A DNA stretch of 64,000 nt from JANQLU01 sp964434955 (GTDB lineage: Bacteria; Planctomycetota; Planctomycetia; Pirellulales; Pirellulaceae): contig CAYSXI010000003.1 of NCBI GenBank assembly GCA_964434955.1, positions 28,082 through 92,081 of the forward strand. The letters run 5' to 3'. Within the stretch, counting starts at the first letter, position 1. Every line of letters starts with the position of its first letter. The position numbers and the translations under genes were made by a program. Shown piece by piece: positions 43,665 to 51,999 of this stretch. The notes under the pieces are model-generated. The model searched no databases. It was given only the letters and a program-made list of their open reading frames with translations, and was not told the origin of the DNA.

Positions 43665-45158
43665 GTGAACGATTCCCAAAACAATCCGTCCTATTTGAAT
43701 GCGAGTGAAGCCGCGGCAGAGGACTTCTTGTACCGTCGGGTCAATTATGAAAAACAGCCGCCCGGCCGAGTCGACGCTCCCGAATTCCGATTCGAGACAA
43801 TCCGGATTCTTCTTGAGCGACTTGGCGACCCCCAACTTCAATATCCGATCATCCATGTAGCAGGGACCAAGGGAAAAGGCTCGGTCTCCTGCATGATTAG
43901 TTCGATCATTGAAAAAGCCGGGTTTCGAACCGGCTTGTACACTTCCCCGCACCTGTGTTCGGTCCGCGAACGTTTTCGGGTTGATCAGACCCCCATTTCC
44001 CGTAATGAATTTGTTGACTCCATTGAATTCATTCGCCCATGGGTTGAGGCTCTGGATCAGGAGTCGCTGGAAAATCCAGTCCTTCATCCGCCGACGTTTT
44101 TCGAAATCACCACGGTGCTTGCCTTTCTCCATTTTGCGAATCAGAAAGTCGATTTTGGTGTCATCGAAGTTGGCATGGGCGGGCGATTGGATTCAACCAA
44201 CATCTGCCAAAGCGATGTCTCCGTGATCACGAACATTCATTTCGATCACATGGATCAATTGGGCGACACCCTGGAAAGTATCGCCGCAGAGAAGGCCGGA
44301 ATCATCAAGCATTCCGTTCCGGTCGTGTGTGGTGATCGAAATCAGAATGTCATTGGGGTAATTGAGGGAGTCGCCTCCCAAGCCAACTCGCCGATGTTTC
44401 TCATCGACAGGGACTTTGGTTATCAACTCGATTCCACTGAAGGGTCGCAGGAGTCATTCGATTTTCATTCGTCATTGGTGCCCGGAAAGCTCGAAGTTGC
44501 AGAGTTAAATTGCGGAATGTCCGGACGTCACCAAATTGAAAATGCGACATTGGCGATTGCCGCTTCCCAAATGCTTTTCGAACGAACAAAGCCGGGGGCT
44601 TTTTCCAATTTTGAACTGGCGGTTCGAGAAGGATTGGCGACCGCGAGTTTGGCCGGGCGATATCAATGGGTCGAACCTCGCACCATTCCCGAGACCCTGG
44701 ATTCCCAAGGACCAAGCTTCATTCTGGACATCGCCCACAATGAATCCGCAGCGTCCGCGCTTCGAGACACACTTGTGCGAGATCCCAAATTTGCCAGAGC
44801 CCGCAGAAAGATACTTGTGTTTGCCTCCTCGCGAGGAAAACGAGTGGACTTGATGCTTTCTGCCCTGGCAGGCGAATTTGACGAAGTCATTTTGACTCGC
44901 TTTGAATCCAATCCCCGCTCGCTCGCGCCCCAAACGGTCGCGGAAGCGGCTTCGGATTACTTCGACGACGATTCCGCATTTCGCCTGATCGCCAAGCCGC
45001 CCGAAGTGCTTCAATGGATTGGCCAGGATTGCGGCCCGGAAGACTTGGTTTGCGTTACTGGCTCGGCATTTCTGGTTGGCGAATTTCTCGAACTTTTGGG
45101 GAGTTGGCCGGACGACCAGCAAGGATTGCTGCAACAGGATTCCGAAATACATGGTTAA
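43665..45158 (+). CDS. folC: Folylpolyglutamate synthase / dihydrofolate synthase
   Basis: A 497-residue Mur-ligase-family enzyme that adds glutamate to folates (and possibly to dihydropteroate). The family starts with DFLYRRVNYEK, then the P-loop VAGTKGKGSVSCM, TGLYTSPHL, RERFRVD, EVGMGGRLDSTN, ITNIHFDHMDQLG, AEKAGIIK, SLAGRYQWVE and LDIAHNESAA. The GTG at 43665 places the first motif at a family-typical distance; an in-frame ATG at 43560 is possible. Length is slightly above typical because of the C-terminal 40 residues. It is followed by a DUF6800-like small gene. Confidence 0.93.
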   Translation: MNDSQNNPSYLNASEAAAEDFLYRRVNYEKQPPGRVDAPEFRFETIRILLERLGDPQLQYPIIHVAGTKGKGSVSCMISSIIEKAGFRTGLYTSPHLCSVRERFRVDQTPISRNEFVDSIEFIRPWVEALDQESLENPVLHPPTFFEITTVLAFLHFANQKVDFGVIEVGMGGRLDSTNICQSDVSVITNIHFDHMDQLGDTLESIAAEKAGIIKHSVPVVCGDRNQNVIGVIEGVASQANSPMFLIDRDFGYQLDSTEGSQESFDFHSSLVPGKLEVAELNCGMSGRHQIENATLAIAASQMLFERTKPGAFSNFELAVREGLATASLAGRYQWVEPRTIPETLDSQGPSFILDIAHNESAASALRDTLVRDPKFARARRKILVFASSRGKRVDLMLSALAGEFDEVILTRFESNPRSLAPQTVAEAASDYFDDDSAFRLIAKPPEVLQWIGQDCGPEDLVCVTGSAFLVGEFLELLGSWPDDQQGLLQQDSEIHG

Positions 45159-45282
45159 ATTGGGGCAAGTTGACCGGCTCGACGGGTCGAATCTTCGTTT
45201 GTCGTTGAATTCGAGAAGTAGCTTCATTAAACTAGCACGCTTTTCCAAAACCTATTTTGCACCTTAAATTTCAGGTATCCCA

Positions 45283-45465
45283 ATGCCACAAAGTGAACGT
45301 CAGAGAGAGCTTCGACGTCGAAGAAAACGAAAAAAGAAAGTCGCCCTTCTGCGGGTCAAAGCGAGCAAAGCCAGTTCTTCCGAGAAAACGGAAATCGCAA
45401 ACAAGCTTCGCGAAATGACTCCTGGAGCACCGGTTCTAATCGCCGACATGGGACTCGAGTCCTAG
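45283..45465 (+). CDS. Small basic DUF6800-like protein
   Basis: A 60-residue protein with a very basic N-terminal half (RQRELRRRRKRKKK, residues 6-19), a Ser/Lys-rich linker and a C-terminal KLREMTPGAPVLI segment. The pattern matches the DUF6800 family of small planctomycete proteins as I know it. Such charge suggests RNA or ribosome binding, which is unproven. Confidence 0.7.
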   Translation: MPQSERQRELRRRRKRKKKVALLRVKASKASSSEKTEIANKLREMTPGAPVLIADMGLES

Positions 45466-45665
45466 AACCAGCTGGCACGCCCTGGCAATTTCGCCGGGGC
45501 CAACTCAAGATTCGGGCAATGCGTCGCGCACTCGAAGCGCCATTTGCCTGAATCACTGGTCAGTTCCATCGAAGATTCTTGCCCGTCTCCGCCACCTTTC
45601 TTTTCACCTGGAACCGACTCCCAGTTCGTTGCTGGATTGTTTTTCAACTTTGCAGATCTCTCCTC

Positions 45666-46331
45666 ATGACCGATCCGGTTGAATTGAATGATTCTCCCTC
45701 GCCCGGCGAGTCCGGCGGCAAGCCGAACCTGGTCGGGTTGGGCCTCGCGCTTGAGCTTGGACTTGTCATTCTCGCCATTGGATTGAGCTACCTCGGTTTT
45801 TACGACCACCACCAAAAACTCGCTGAAATCACGCTGGCGAAACTTCGCATGCCTGCCGTGATTGGCTTGCTGGGTATGATCCCGCTCGTTTTCTTCATGG
45901 TGTCCATCGACCGGATTCACTGGCCGATGATGCGGAGTCTTCGCGCGATTGCGGACGACCTGCTTTATCCGCTTTTCAAAGGCTTGCCGCTTTGGCAGCT
46001 GTTGGTTATCGCCATCGGTGCCGGGGTTGGCGAAGAGTTGCTGTTTCGATGGTGCCTTCAAGGCGGCATCCGCAGTTTGATTGAGTCCCAATGGCTTGGC
46101 ATTTCCGTGTCGCTGATTGTGGCATCCGTCGTCTTTGGAATCTGCCACTGGCTCAACTTCACTTATTTTATCTTCGCCTTGCTGGTTGGAATTTACTTCG
46201 GGGCAATCATGGAACTGACTGACTCCGTTGTCGCACCAATGATCACTCACGCCCTCTATGACTTTGTCGCGCTAGTCTACATTGTCCACCTGCGTCACCC
46301 AGAGGACGCCGCCGTTTCTCTCGACAAGTGA
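45666..46331 (+). CDS. CPBP family intramembrane metalloprotease
   Basis: A 221-residue membrane protein with about six helices. The CPBP (Abi/CAAX protease) motifs are intact: GEELLFRWCLQG (EExxxR) in a membrane helix, FGICHWLN (FxxxH) and THALYDF (HxxxD). These form a metal site within the membrane. The family includes prenyl-protein processing enzymes and bacteriocin-immunity proteins; substrate cannot be inferred here. The ATG at 45666 is chosen because the upstream in-frame extension lacks features. The following gene is 120 bases away. Confidence 0.9.
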   Translation: MTDPVELNDSPSPGESGGKPNLVGLGLALELGLVILAIGLSYLGFYDHHQKLAEITLAKLRMPAVIGLLGMIPLVFFMVSIDRIHWPMMRSLRAIADDLLYPLFKGLPLWQLLVIAIGAGVGEELLFRWCLQGGIRSLIESQWLGISVSLIVASVVFGICHWLNFTYFIFALLVGIYFGAIMELTDSVVAPMITHALYDFVALVYIVHLRHPEDAAVSLDK

Positions 46332-46451
46332 TCTTCCGTTTACCTCAAAATCGCGTCGATTCAAGGGAAAGTTCGCTCAATTCCCAAGTTTCAAATGCCG
46401 ATAAAAGCTTCTTGGATGTTCCGCCGTTCGAGGACCTTTTTTCGGTATACC

Positions 46452-46727
46452 ATGTCGGAAATATCAAAACGCTTACAGGCAGTTCGTGCGATTGCACAGG
46501 ATGAACTGAATCAACTCACTGGCCAGGAATCGGAACTTGTCGAGTCAATTCTGGTATCAAAATCTCGATACCTGGGCCATCGTTTCAAGACGCCAAACTA
46601 CATGGCCGAGTGGCACCTGGCCGAAGATCAATTGGTCATCAGTGATCGCTCTCACGAAAATGTCGTGAAGTCGATTGATTTGGCGAATATCTCGGATCGT
46701 GAAATTGTTTGGCCCAATGCGGCTTAG
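46452..46727 (+). CDS. Hypothetical protein, 91 aa
   Basis: A small soluble protein with a helical N-terminal half (SEISKRLQAVRAIAQDELNQL) and a C-terminal beta-rich half (FKTPNYMAEWHLAEDQLVIS). I know no characterised family. The ATG at 46452 gives a compact start; the frame extends to 46395. Confidence 0.6.
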   Translation: MSEISKRLQAVRAIAQDELNQLTGQESELVESILVSKSRYLGHRFKTPNYMAEWHLAEDQLVISDRSHENVVKSIDLANISDREIVWPNAA

Positions 46728-46859
46728 CTGAGTTGCCGCAAAGCCGCGGCTGCGAAGAATTCTCCAAACGGCAGATGCATTGGTTCCCAAATGCCAGTTG
46801 CCGCTTGAATCAGTGACTCTCGCCGTTGTGTCGTTGCCATCTTACTTTTTCAACAGTGG

Positions 46860-46899
46860 TTTTCCCGATTCGCAGGGGGTTTTCCCGTTTCGCAGGGGG
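46860..46899. repeat. 20-bp tandem repeat, two copies
   Basis: A unit of TTTTCCCG-A/T-TTCGCAGGGGG occurs twice in direct succession with a single mismatch, in the gap between the 91-aa gene and the small basic protein gene. Confidence 0.9.
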
Positions 46900-46998
46900 A
46901 AGGTGTTTTGTGTTTCGACAGAGCCAATTCGGGATATAAACTCCCGCTGGAACCTGGGGTCCCGAAAAGTCGCGCACAAAGAGCGGAGCGACAATCGA

Positions 46999-47028
46999 AG
47001 CCGTGCACAAAAAAGCCGCGCACAAAAA
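46999..47028. repeat. 15-bp tandem repeat, two copies, adjoining a terminator
   Basis: AGCCGTGCACAAAAA and AGCCGCGCACAAAAA are adjacent; a weaker related copy lies near 46968. The next AGCCGC begins the terminator hairpin of the small basic protein gene, so the repeat may derive from duplicating a terminator arm with its T tract. Confidence 0.8.
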
Positions 47029-47050
47029 AAGCCGCATGGCGATGCGGCTT
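47024..47050 (-). terminator. Rho-independent terminator of the small basic protein gene
   Basis: On the minus strand AAGCCGCAT pairs with ATGCGGCTT around a 4-base loop and is followed by seven T residues, 25 bases after the stop. Confidence 0.9.
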
Positions 47051-47074
47051 GAAGTTTCAAATTGCGCGAGCGGA

Positions 47075-47287
47075 TTAATCTTTGCTCTCGTCGTCTTCGG
47101 CCTTCTTGACCTTCTTCTTCTTTTTCAAAGAAAGCTTCTGCACGCGGACTTTGGGCAGCCCGAGGATGGGGTCACCTTCCTGCCAACGGTCCTGGGCGAT
47201 CAATTTTTCCAGACGCTCGGCTCGTGTCAGTACATTTCGCTGTTTCGTTGAACCAGCTTTGATTTTCAAACTTTTATCGATACTCAT
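47075..47287 (-). CDS. PVC-superphylum small basic protein
   Basis: A 70-residue protein opening MSIDKSLKIKAGSTKQRNVL, followed by TRAERLEKLI, GDPILGLPKVRV and a lysine-rich run (LKKKKKVKKAEDD). This is the small basic protein family (TIGR04137-type) known as a signature of Planctomycetes, Verrucomicrobia and Chlamydiae, thought to interact with RNA or the ribosome. Its presence is the strongest single taxonomic marker in this window. The upstream in-frame extension to 47404 is not conserved-looking, so I use the ATG at 47287. It ends with a good terminator. Confidence 0.92.
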   Translation of the reverse strand: MSIDKSLKIKAGSTKQRNVLTRAERLEKLIAQDRWQEGDPILGLPKVRVQKLSLKKKKKVKKAEDDESKD

Positions 47288-47516
47288 TTTGGATCGGCAC
47301 CTAAACGAGCGGCAGAAGCCGCGAAATCTCACAGTTATGGGAAGGGAAAAGTATAAGAAAACAGGTTTCCCTCGGCAAGTCGCAATCTCGAAACGACTTG
47401 CCAAACGCTAAAAAACCAGTCAAATAAGCCCGAACAACGTTGTTCGAGCCCGATTTCGGTTCCCAACCATCATCGGCTTTCACAGCCCCCCGAACCAGAG
47501 AGAAAAGCAGGATTGT

Positions 47517-48506
47517 ATGCGGATCGGCGTTTTTTGTAGCGGTGGAGACTCTCCTGGCATGAACGCTTGCTGCCGCGCCGTCGTGCGATCGGCGATTGCA
47601 AAGGGCCATGAGGTTGTCGGAATCAACCGTGGCTACCAGGGTTTAATCGAGGAAGATTTCTTTACCGCTGCCGATGGCTCCAAGACGATGAGCCTGCGAA
47701 CCGTGTCTAACTGGTCCATGCAAGGCGGAGCCTATTTGCGTAGCAGTCGTAGCGAAGAATTCCGAACCGAGGCGGGACAGCGAAAGGCGGCCCAGGTTCT
47801 GACTGGAAATGGCATTGACGCCATCATTCCCATCGGCGGGAACGGCACCTTCACGGGAGCGACCAAATTGGCCGATATCTGGCCGGGACAAATCGTTGGC
47901 TGCCCGGGAACGATCGACAATGACCTGCATGGCACCGACTACACGATCGGGTTTTCGACGGCCGTTCAGACGGCGGTTGATGCCGTCGACAAGATCCGTG
48001 ACACCGCTGAAAGTCACGAACGCATGTTTCTTGTTGAAGTCATGGGGAGACACAGTGGCTACATTGCGATTTACACGGCACTTGCTGCCGGTGCAGAGAT
48101 TGTTGCCATCCCAGAAACTCCCACCGATTTCTCAACGATCGTCGAATATCTCAACGCGCTTCAGGATCGGAAAAAGAGTTCGGTCTTGATGGTCGTTGCC
48201 GAGGGCGACGAAGAAGGCGATGCCTTTGAAATTGATCAAAAGCTGAAAGCGGCCGGCAACCCTTTCAAGACACGCGTTGTCGTTTTGGGCCACATCCAAC
48301 GTGGCGGCCGTCCGACGCCCGAAGACCGTCGACGCTCAACTCACATGGGCAGCGCAGCGGTCGCCGCGATCGAATCGGGCAAGACGGGAATCATGATCGG
48401 CACGCAAGGCGAAGCCATTATTCACACGCCTTTCGAGGACGCGATTTCGATCAAGCGCCAAATTCCGATCGATCTCATACGGCTGATGGAAGAGATGGCG
48501 ACTTAG
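47517..48506 (+). CDS. pfkA: 6-phosphofructokinase
   Basis: A 329-residue glycolytic kinase phosphorylating fructose 6-phosphate. It starts RIGVFCSGGDSPGMNA. The catalytic segment is CPGTIDNDLHGTDYTIGF with the catalytic Asp, then EVMGRHSGYIA and VLGHIQRGG. The nucleotide/metal loop reads PIGGNGTFTGA. The Gly after the third residue is the ATP-type choice (PPi enzymes have Asp there), but the preceding Asp of GGDG is Asn, which is unusual because this Asp helps bind Mg-ATP. I call it ATP-type with reservation. It stands alone. Confidence 0.93.
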   Translation: MRIGVFCSGGDSPGMNACCRAVVRSAIAKGHEVVGINRGYQGLIEEDFFTAADGSKTMSLRTVSNWSMQGGAYLRSSRSEEFRTEAGQRKAAQVLTGNGIDAIIPIGGNGTFTGATKLADIWPGQIVGCPGTIDNDLHGTDYTIGFSTAVQTAVDAVDKIRDTAESHERMFLVEVMGRHSGYIAIYTALAAGAEIVAIPETPTDFSTIVEYLNALQDRKKSSVLMVVAEGDEEGDAFEIDQKLKAAGNPFKTRVVVLGHIQRGGRPTPEDRRRSTHMGSAAVAAIESGKTGIMIGTQGEAIIHTPFEDAISIKRQIPIDLIRLMEEMAT

Positions 48507-48519
48507 TCACTCTCGTTTC

Positions 48520-48540
48520 CGATTTCATTCGAAATCGATT
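48520..48540 (+). terminator. Possible weak terminator after phosphofructokinase
   Basis: CGATTTC and GAAATCG form a 7-bp stem with an ATTC loop, followed by ATTTT only. It could be a weak terminator or chance. Confidence 0.35.
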
Positions 48541-48726
48541 TTCGGATAAAGACAGCCGACTTGATGTTCCGCGACAGTGTTCACTCCAGTTTGGTTGGTC
48601 CGTTGGCGTTAGCTGGCTTACGCTAATTGCGGAATCCACCGGCTTGTGCCTGATAATTGCTGCAACGGCGTTTGAGCTTCGATAAAATTTCGTTGTCCCA
48701 TCGTTGAATGAAAGTGAGTTCCTGCT

Positions 48727-50181
48727 GTGAAAAGTCGCGCCTGTTTTTTGGTTTTGCTTATTGGATTTGCCGCTGCAGTTCCCGTTGGGGGTCAAGACGC
48801 CTCCCAAGTCGACGACTTGAAGAAACGACTGGTCCTGGAGACGAAGACGTCTGGTCCAGGCAAAGTGTCAACTGGGTACTTTCGGACATTTGAAAACAGA
48901 AGGGCCGGAAAGGGTCGTGAAATAAAATTGGACCTTGTGGTTCTCCATGCCACCGGCGACAAGCCTCAACCGGATCCCGTTTTTGTACTTGCCGGCGGCC
49001 CCGGCCAAGCCGCTGCAACGCTCTGGCGGCAATACCAGAATTCCTGGATGCGGAGAGATCGCGACATTGTGCTCGTAAATCAGCGGGGGACGGGCGGGGA
49101 CAACCGGATTCAACTTCCGCCGCGAAGCGATATTACCAGCCCGCAAGATTACCTCCGCCCAATGTTTGAACCGGAGCGAATCAAAAAAGCCCTCAAGGTC
49201 CTGAACAAAAAATTTGACTTGCGAATGTATTCGACTCCCGACGCCATGGATGATCTCAATGAGATTCGTCAGGCTTTGGGATACGAAAAGATCAACCTCA
49301 CGGGTGGCTCCTATGGAACGCGCGCGGCACTCGTCTACATTCGGCGCCATGAAGCGACCGTGCGAACCGCCGTCTTGAACGGTGTGGCTCCTATCGAATT
49401 CAGAAACCCGCTCTATCATGCCCAGGAAGCTCAGAATGCCTTGGACAAGATCTTTGCTGAAGTCGAAGCAAACCAGACTTATCGAGAAGCATTTCCAAAT
49501 TTGAGAAAGAAATTTGATACGGTGCTCGAACGGCTTGAAAAATCGCCTGCCAAAGTCGAATTGCAGGACGCCCGTTCCGGTGAGGTCCACGCGGTCGAAA
49601 TCTCCAAGGACATTTTTTGCGGTTCACTGCGATTCCAAATGTACTATTTGAATACGACGCGCTCGGTCCCCCTGTTGATTCAACGGGCCTACGAAGGTGA
49701 CTTTAAACCATTTGCAAGAAACTCAATCGCGCGAAACCGGGCCCTCGGCAACGCCATCGCTCTGGGCATGCTTCTGAGTGTCACCGCCGCTGAGGACGTC
49801 GCCAGAATCAAAGCGGAAGAAATTGGGCCGGCCACCAAAGGATCTTTCTATGGCGACTCTCGTCTTCGAAACCAGATCGAAGTTTGTCGCCTGTGGCCGA
49901 AGTCGGATCTTCCGAAGAACTTCGGCGACCCCGTCAAATCAAACGTTCCGACCCTGATATTGTCCGGAATCATTGATCCCGTCACGGGTCCACGCTGGGG
50001 CGAGGTCGTTCACAAGAATTTCCCGAACAGCATTCACATCGTGGCTCCTGCAGCCCACGGGGTCGGCGGTTCCTGCATCCAACGGATTCAAAAGGCGTTC
50101 CTGGATTCAGCAACGGTCAAGGACTTGGACACCAGCTGCGTCAAGGACATGAAACTTCCTCCGCTCGTTCTGCCGAAATAA
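48727..50181 (+). CDS. Secreted alpha/beta-hydrolase peptidase, S33/TAP-like
   Basis: A 484-residue protein with a signal peptide (about residues 1-22, ending VGGQ). The hydrolase core starts with VFVLAGGPGQAA (oxyanion loop) and DIVLVNQRGTGGDN; the nucleophile Ser is in GGSYGTRAAL; the C-terminal TAP-like part has LILSGIIDPVTGP (Asp) and IHIVAPAAHG (His). This is the layout of tripeptidyl and prolyl aminopeptidases of family S33. The start is GTG at 48727. It probably scavenges peptides outside the cytoplasm. No partner gene adjacent. Confidence 0.9.
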   Translation: MKSRACFLVLLIGFAAAVPVGGQDASQVDDLKKRLVLETKTSGPGKVSTGYFRTFENRRAGKGREIKLDLVVLHATGDKPQPDPVFVLAGGPGQAAATLWRQYQNSWMRRDRDIVLVNQRGTGGDNRIQLPPRSDITSPQDYLRPMFEPERIKKALKVLNKKFDLRMYSTPDAMDDLNEIRQALGYEKINLTGGSYGTRAALVYIRRHEATVRTAVLNGVAPIEFRNPLYHAQEAQNALDKIFAEVEANQTYREAFPNLRKKFDTVLERLEKSPAKVELQDARSGEVHAVEISKDIFCGSLRFQMYYLNTTRSVPLLIQRAYEGDFKPFARNSIARNRALGNAIALGMLLSVTAAEDVARIKAEEIGPATKGSFYGDSRLRNQIEVCRLWPKSDLPKNFGDPVKSNVPTLILSGIIDPVTGPRWGEVVHKNFPNSIHIVAPAAHGVGGSCIQRIQKAFLDSATVKDLDTSCVKDMKLPPLVLPK

Positions 50182-50245
50182 CCCGAACGAGTCGCGAGTG
50201 GATCAAACCGTAGCCCGGTGAAAAATCAGCGATTGAACCGACCTT

Positions 50246-50884
50246 TTATCCCAAGGGTTGCTCGTCTCCAATCGTTTCGCGAAGCTTCAGAATTGCGCGA
50301 TACCAAAGTTTGGTTGTTGCTTCATAGGTTTTTCCCATCCGTTCGGCGACTTCATCAAAGCTCATCCGCTGAAGGCTCCGGTATTCAATCACTTGACGGT
50401 AATTTTCGGGAAGCTGATCGAGTTTGCTGCGAAGGTTGCTCAACTCTTCTTCTGCGATCGCCTTGCTGCTCGGAGTCAGTGTGTCGGCCTGGGGCTGCAA
50501 GAACTCCGCTCGCGATTCGGCTTGGGCTGCGATCGTCTGCTCTCGAGTCACGTCCCGTTTTTGCTGATGAAACTGCCGCCGAGCCGTATGAATTTGATTC
50601 TGAATGATGGTACCCAGCCAAGCCTGAAACTCTCCTTGCGATGATCCGCGAAATTCATGGATGGCATTGCAGGCCTTCGCCAACGATTCCTGAACCACGT
50701 CAGATGGATTGATTTTCGCGCGCAACTTGCGATCCAACCTTTGTTCCGCCATTAACGTGCAATAATCCTGAAGCTGAGTGAACAACTCGCCTTGGGATTC
50801 TTTGCAGCCTTCCTGCGCCTTCGGAATCAGCTTCGAGACGGACTCTTCAAATTCAGAGATCTCTGGATCAGTGTTTTGATTCAC
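50246..50884 (-). CDS. RNA polymerase sigma factor, ECF-like
   Basis: A protein of about 212 residues. Region 2 lies at about 50-115 (INPSDVVQESLAKACNAIHEF, FQAWLGTIIQNQIHTARR), with an Ala/Gln-rich linker, and region 4 at about 145-205 (LDQLPENYRQVIEYRSLQ, MSFDEVAERMGKTYEATTKLW). This resembles planctomycete ECF sigma factors with family-specific promoters. The start is either TTG at 50896 or GTG at 50884; GGAG abuts the TTG, so I favour GTG. No kinase or anti-sigma gene is adjacent, unlike the sigma factor at the left end. Confidence 0.88.
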   Translation of the reverse strand: MNQNTDPEISEFEESVSKLIPKAQEGCKESQGELFTQLQDYCTLMAEQRLDRKLRAKINPSDVVQESLAKACNAIHEFRGSSQGEFQAWLGTIIQNQIHTARRQFHQQKRDVTREQTIAAQAESRAEFLQPQADTLTPSSKAIAEEELSNLRSKLDQLPENYRQVIEYRSLQRMSFDEVAERMGKTYEATTKLWYRAILKLRETIGDEQPLG

Positions 50885-50995
50885 TTCAAGTCTCAACTCC
50901 GGACGACGTTCTCAAGTCCCTGGGACAACTTTCATGATATCGACAATTCCCGCCATGCAAAATTGAATGCTGCCGGAACTTTCAAACAACTCCAA

Positions 50996-51883
50996 CTAAA
51001 GTTTGCCCATCACTAACCCGAATCCGATCAGTGTTCCATCGACTTCGGATGTACTAAAGAACCCGATAATATGTTGATCCGTTTCGGCATACCCTCGCAG
51101 CCGCTTCAGTCGAAAAGGAGTATGTCCCGCATGCGCACTCACACCCTTCGGCAGGCCCTCCGCCAAAGGCTTTGCCGGATCAAAATGAAATTGAATCGAC
51201 TGGAGTCCACGTTTGTCGTAATGACTGCTGAGGTCGTAAATATTGTAATCGGCTGGTACGGTGACCGTTGTTGCCATCGATGCACGTTCGCCATGCAGCT
51301 CACCCAGGTAAATCCGGGTGCCCACCAGGTAAATGCTTCGAATTCCGGTCACCGGTCCCATCTTCTGGTTCATGAAAAACTGGGCGCCGATAAACTTTCC
51401 ACCTCGAGGCAACTGATCAACCCGCTTGGTCGCGCCGTTGGGTATCGGAATGATCGACAATTCCTGAGTTGCCGAATAGTTTTCAGGTTTCGCGGGCGAT
51501 GGCTGGCCAATGCCCAGCTCTCGTAATTCCTTGCCGGTGGCCGCTCGCGCCGAAACAGCCACAACTTCCGTTTCCGGCTCTGTTGCGTTTCCGGTTTTTG
51601 ATCGGGCTTTCAAGTCCTTTTCGATTCCCTGATACGCGAAACTTGCGAACACGCAGGCAAACAGAAATCCAATGCCATACATGATCAAACCGGCAAATAC
51701 CCCGAACCCGGCGACGGTCCGGGCGGAGTCACCCTCAAAATGCCGCTTGCCAATGATCATTCGCCACACGGGTCCAGCCCAGGCGCGACCTGTCTTGTAA
51801 ACGTACACGCTATACAAGATACAAGCCGTTCCACAAATGAACGGCATTCCCAGAATCACAAACGGTTTTAGACACTCATTCAT
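50996..51883 (-). CDS. Hypothetical membrane protein
   Basis: A 295-residue protein with two N-terminal transmembrane helices (about residues 7-29 and 58-82). A Lys/Glu/Ala-rich linker follows, and then a C-terminal soluble region of about 160 residues that begins SIIPIPNGATKRVDQLPRGG and looks beta-rich. I recognise no family. GGA lies six bases before the ATG at 51883; an in-frame ATG at 51937 is the alternative. It is preceded by the Hint-protein terminator, so it has its own transcript. Confidence 0.65.
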   Translation of the reverse strand: MNECLKPFVILGMPFICGTACILYSVYVYKTGRAWAGPVWRMIIGKRHFEGDSARTVAGFGVFAGLIMYGIGFLFACVFASFAYQGIEKDLKARSKTGNATEPETEVVAVSARAATGKELRELGIGQPSPAKPENYSATQELSIIPIPNGATKRVDQLPRGGKFIGAQFFMNQKMGPVTGIRSIYLVGTRIYLGELHGERASMATTVTVPADYNIYDLSSHYDKRGLQSIQFHFDPAKPLAEGLPKGVSAHAGHTPFRLKRLRGYAETDQHIIGFFSTSEVDGTLIGFGLVMGKL

Positions 51884-51946
51884 TACGGATCCAATCTGGC
51901 TAAACGGATTGTAATCCGCCGTCGATTCAAATCGCAAATCGAAACG

Positions 51947-51976
51947 AAAAAACCCGCAGCAAATGCTACGGGTTTT
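51947..51976 (-). terminator. Rho-independent terminator of the Hint-domain protein gene
   Basis: AAAACCCG-x-AGCA pairs with TGCT-x-CGGGTTTT, with one internal mismatch and T tracts on both strands. It lies 24 bases after the stop of the gene at 52000 and could also work in the other direction. Confidence 0.85.
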
Positions 51977-51999
51977 TCATGATTCCAAATGGAACAAGC

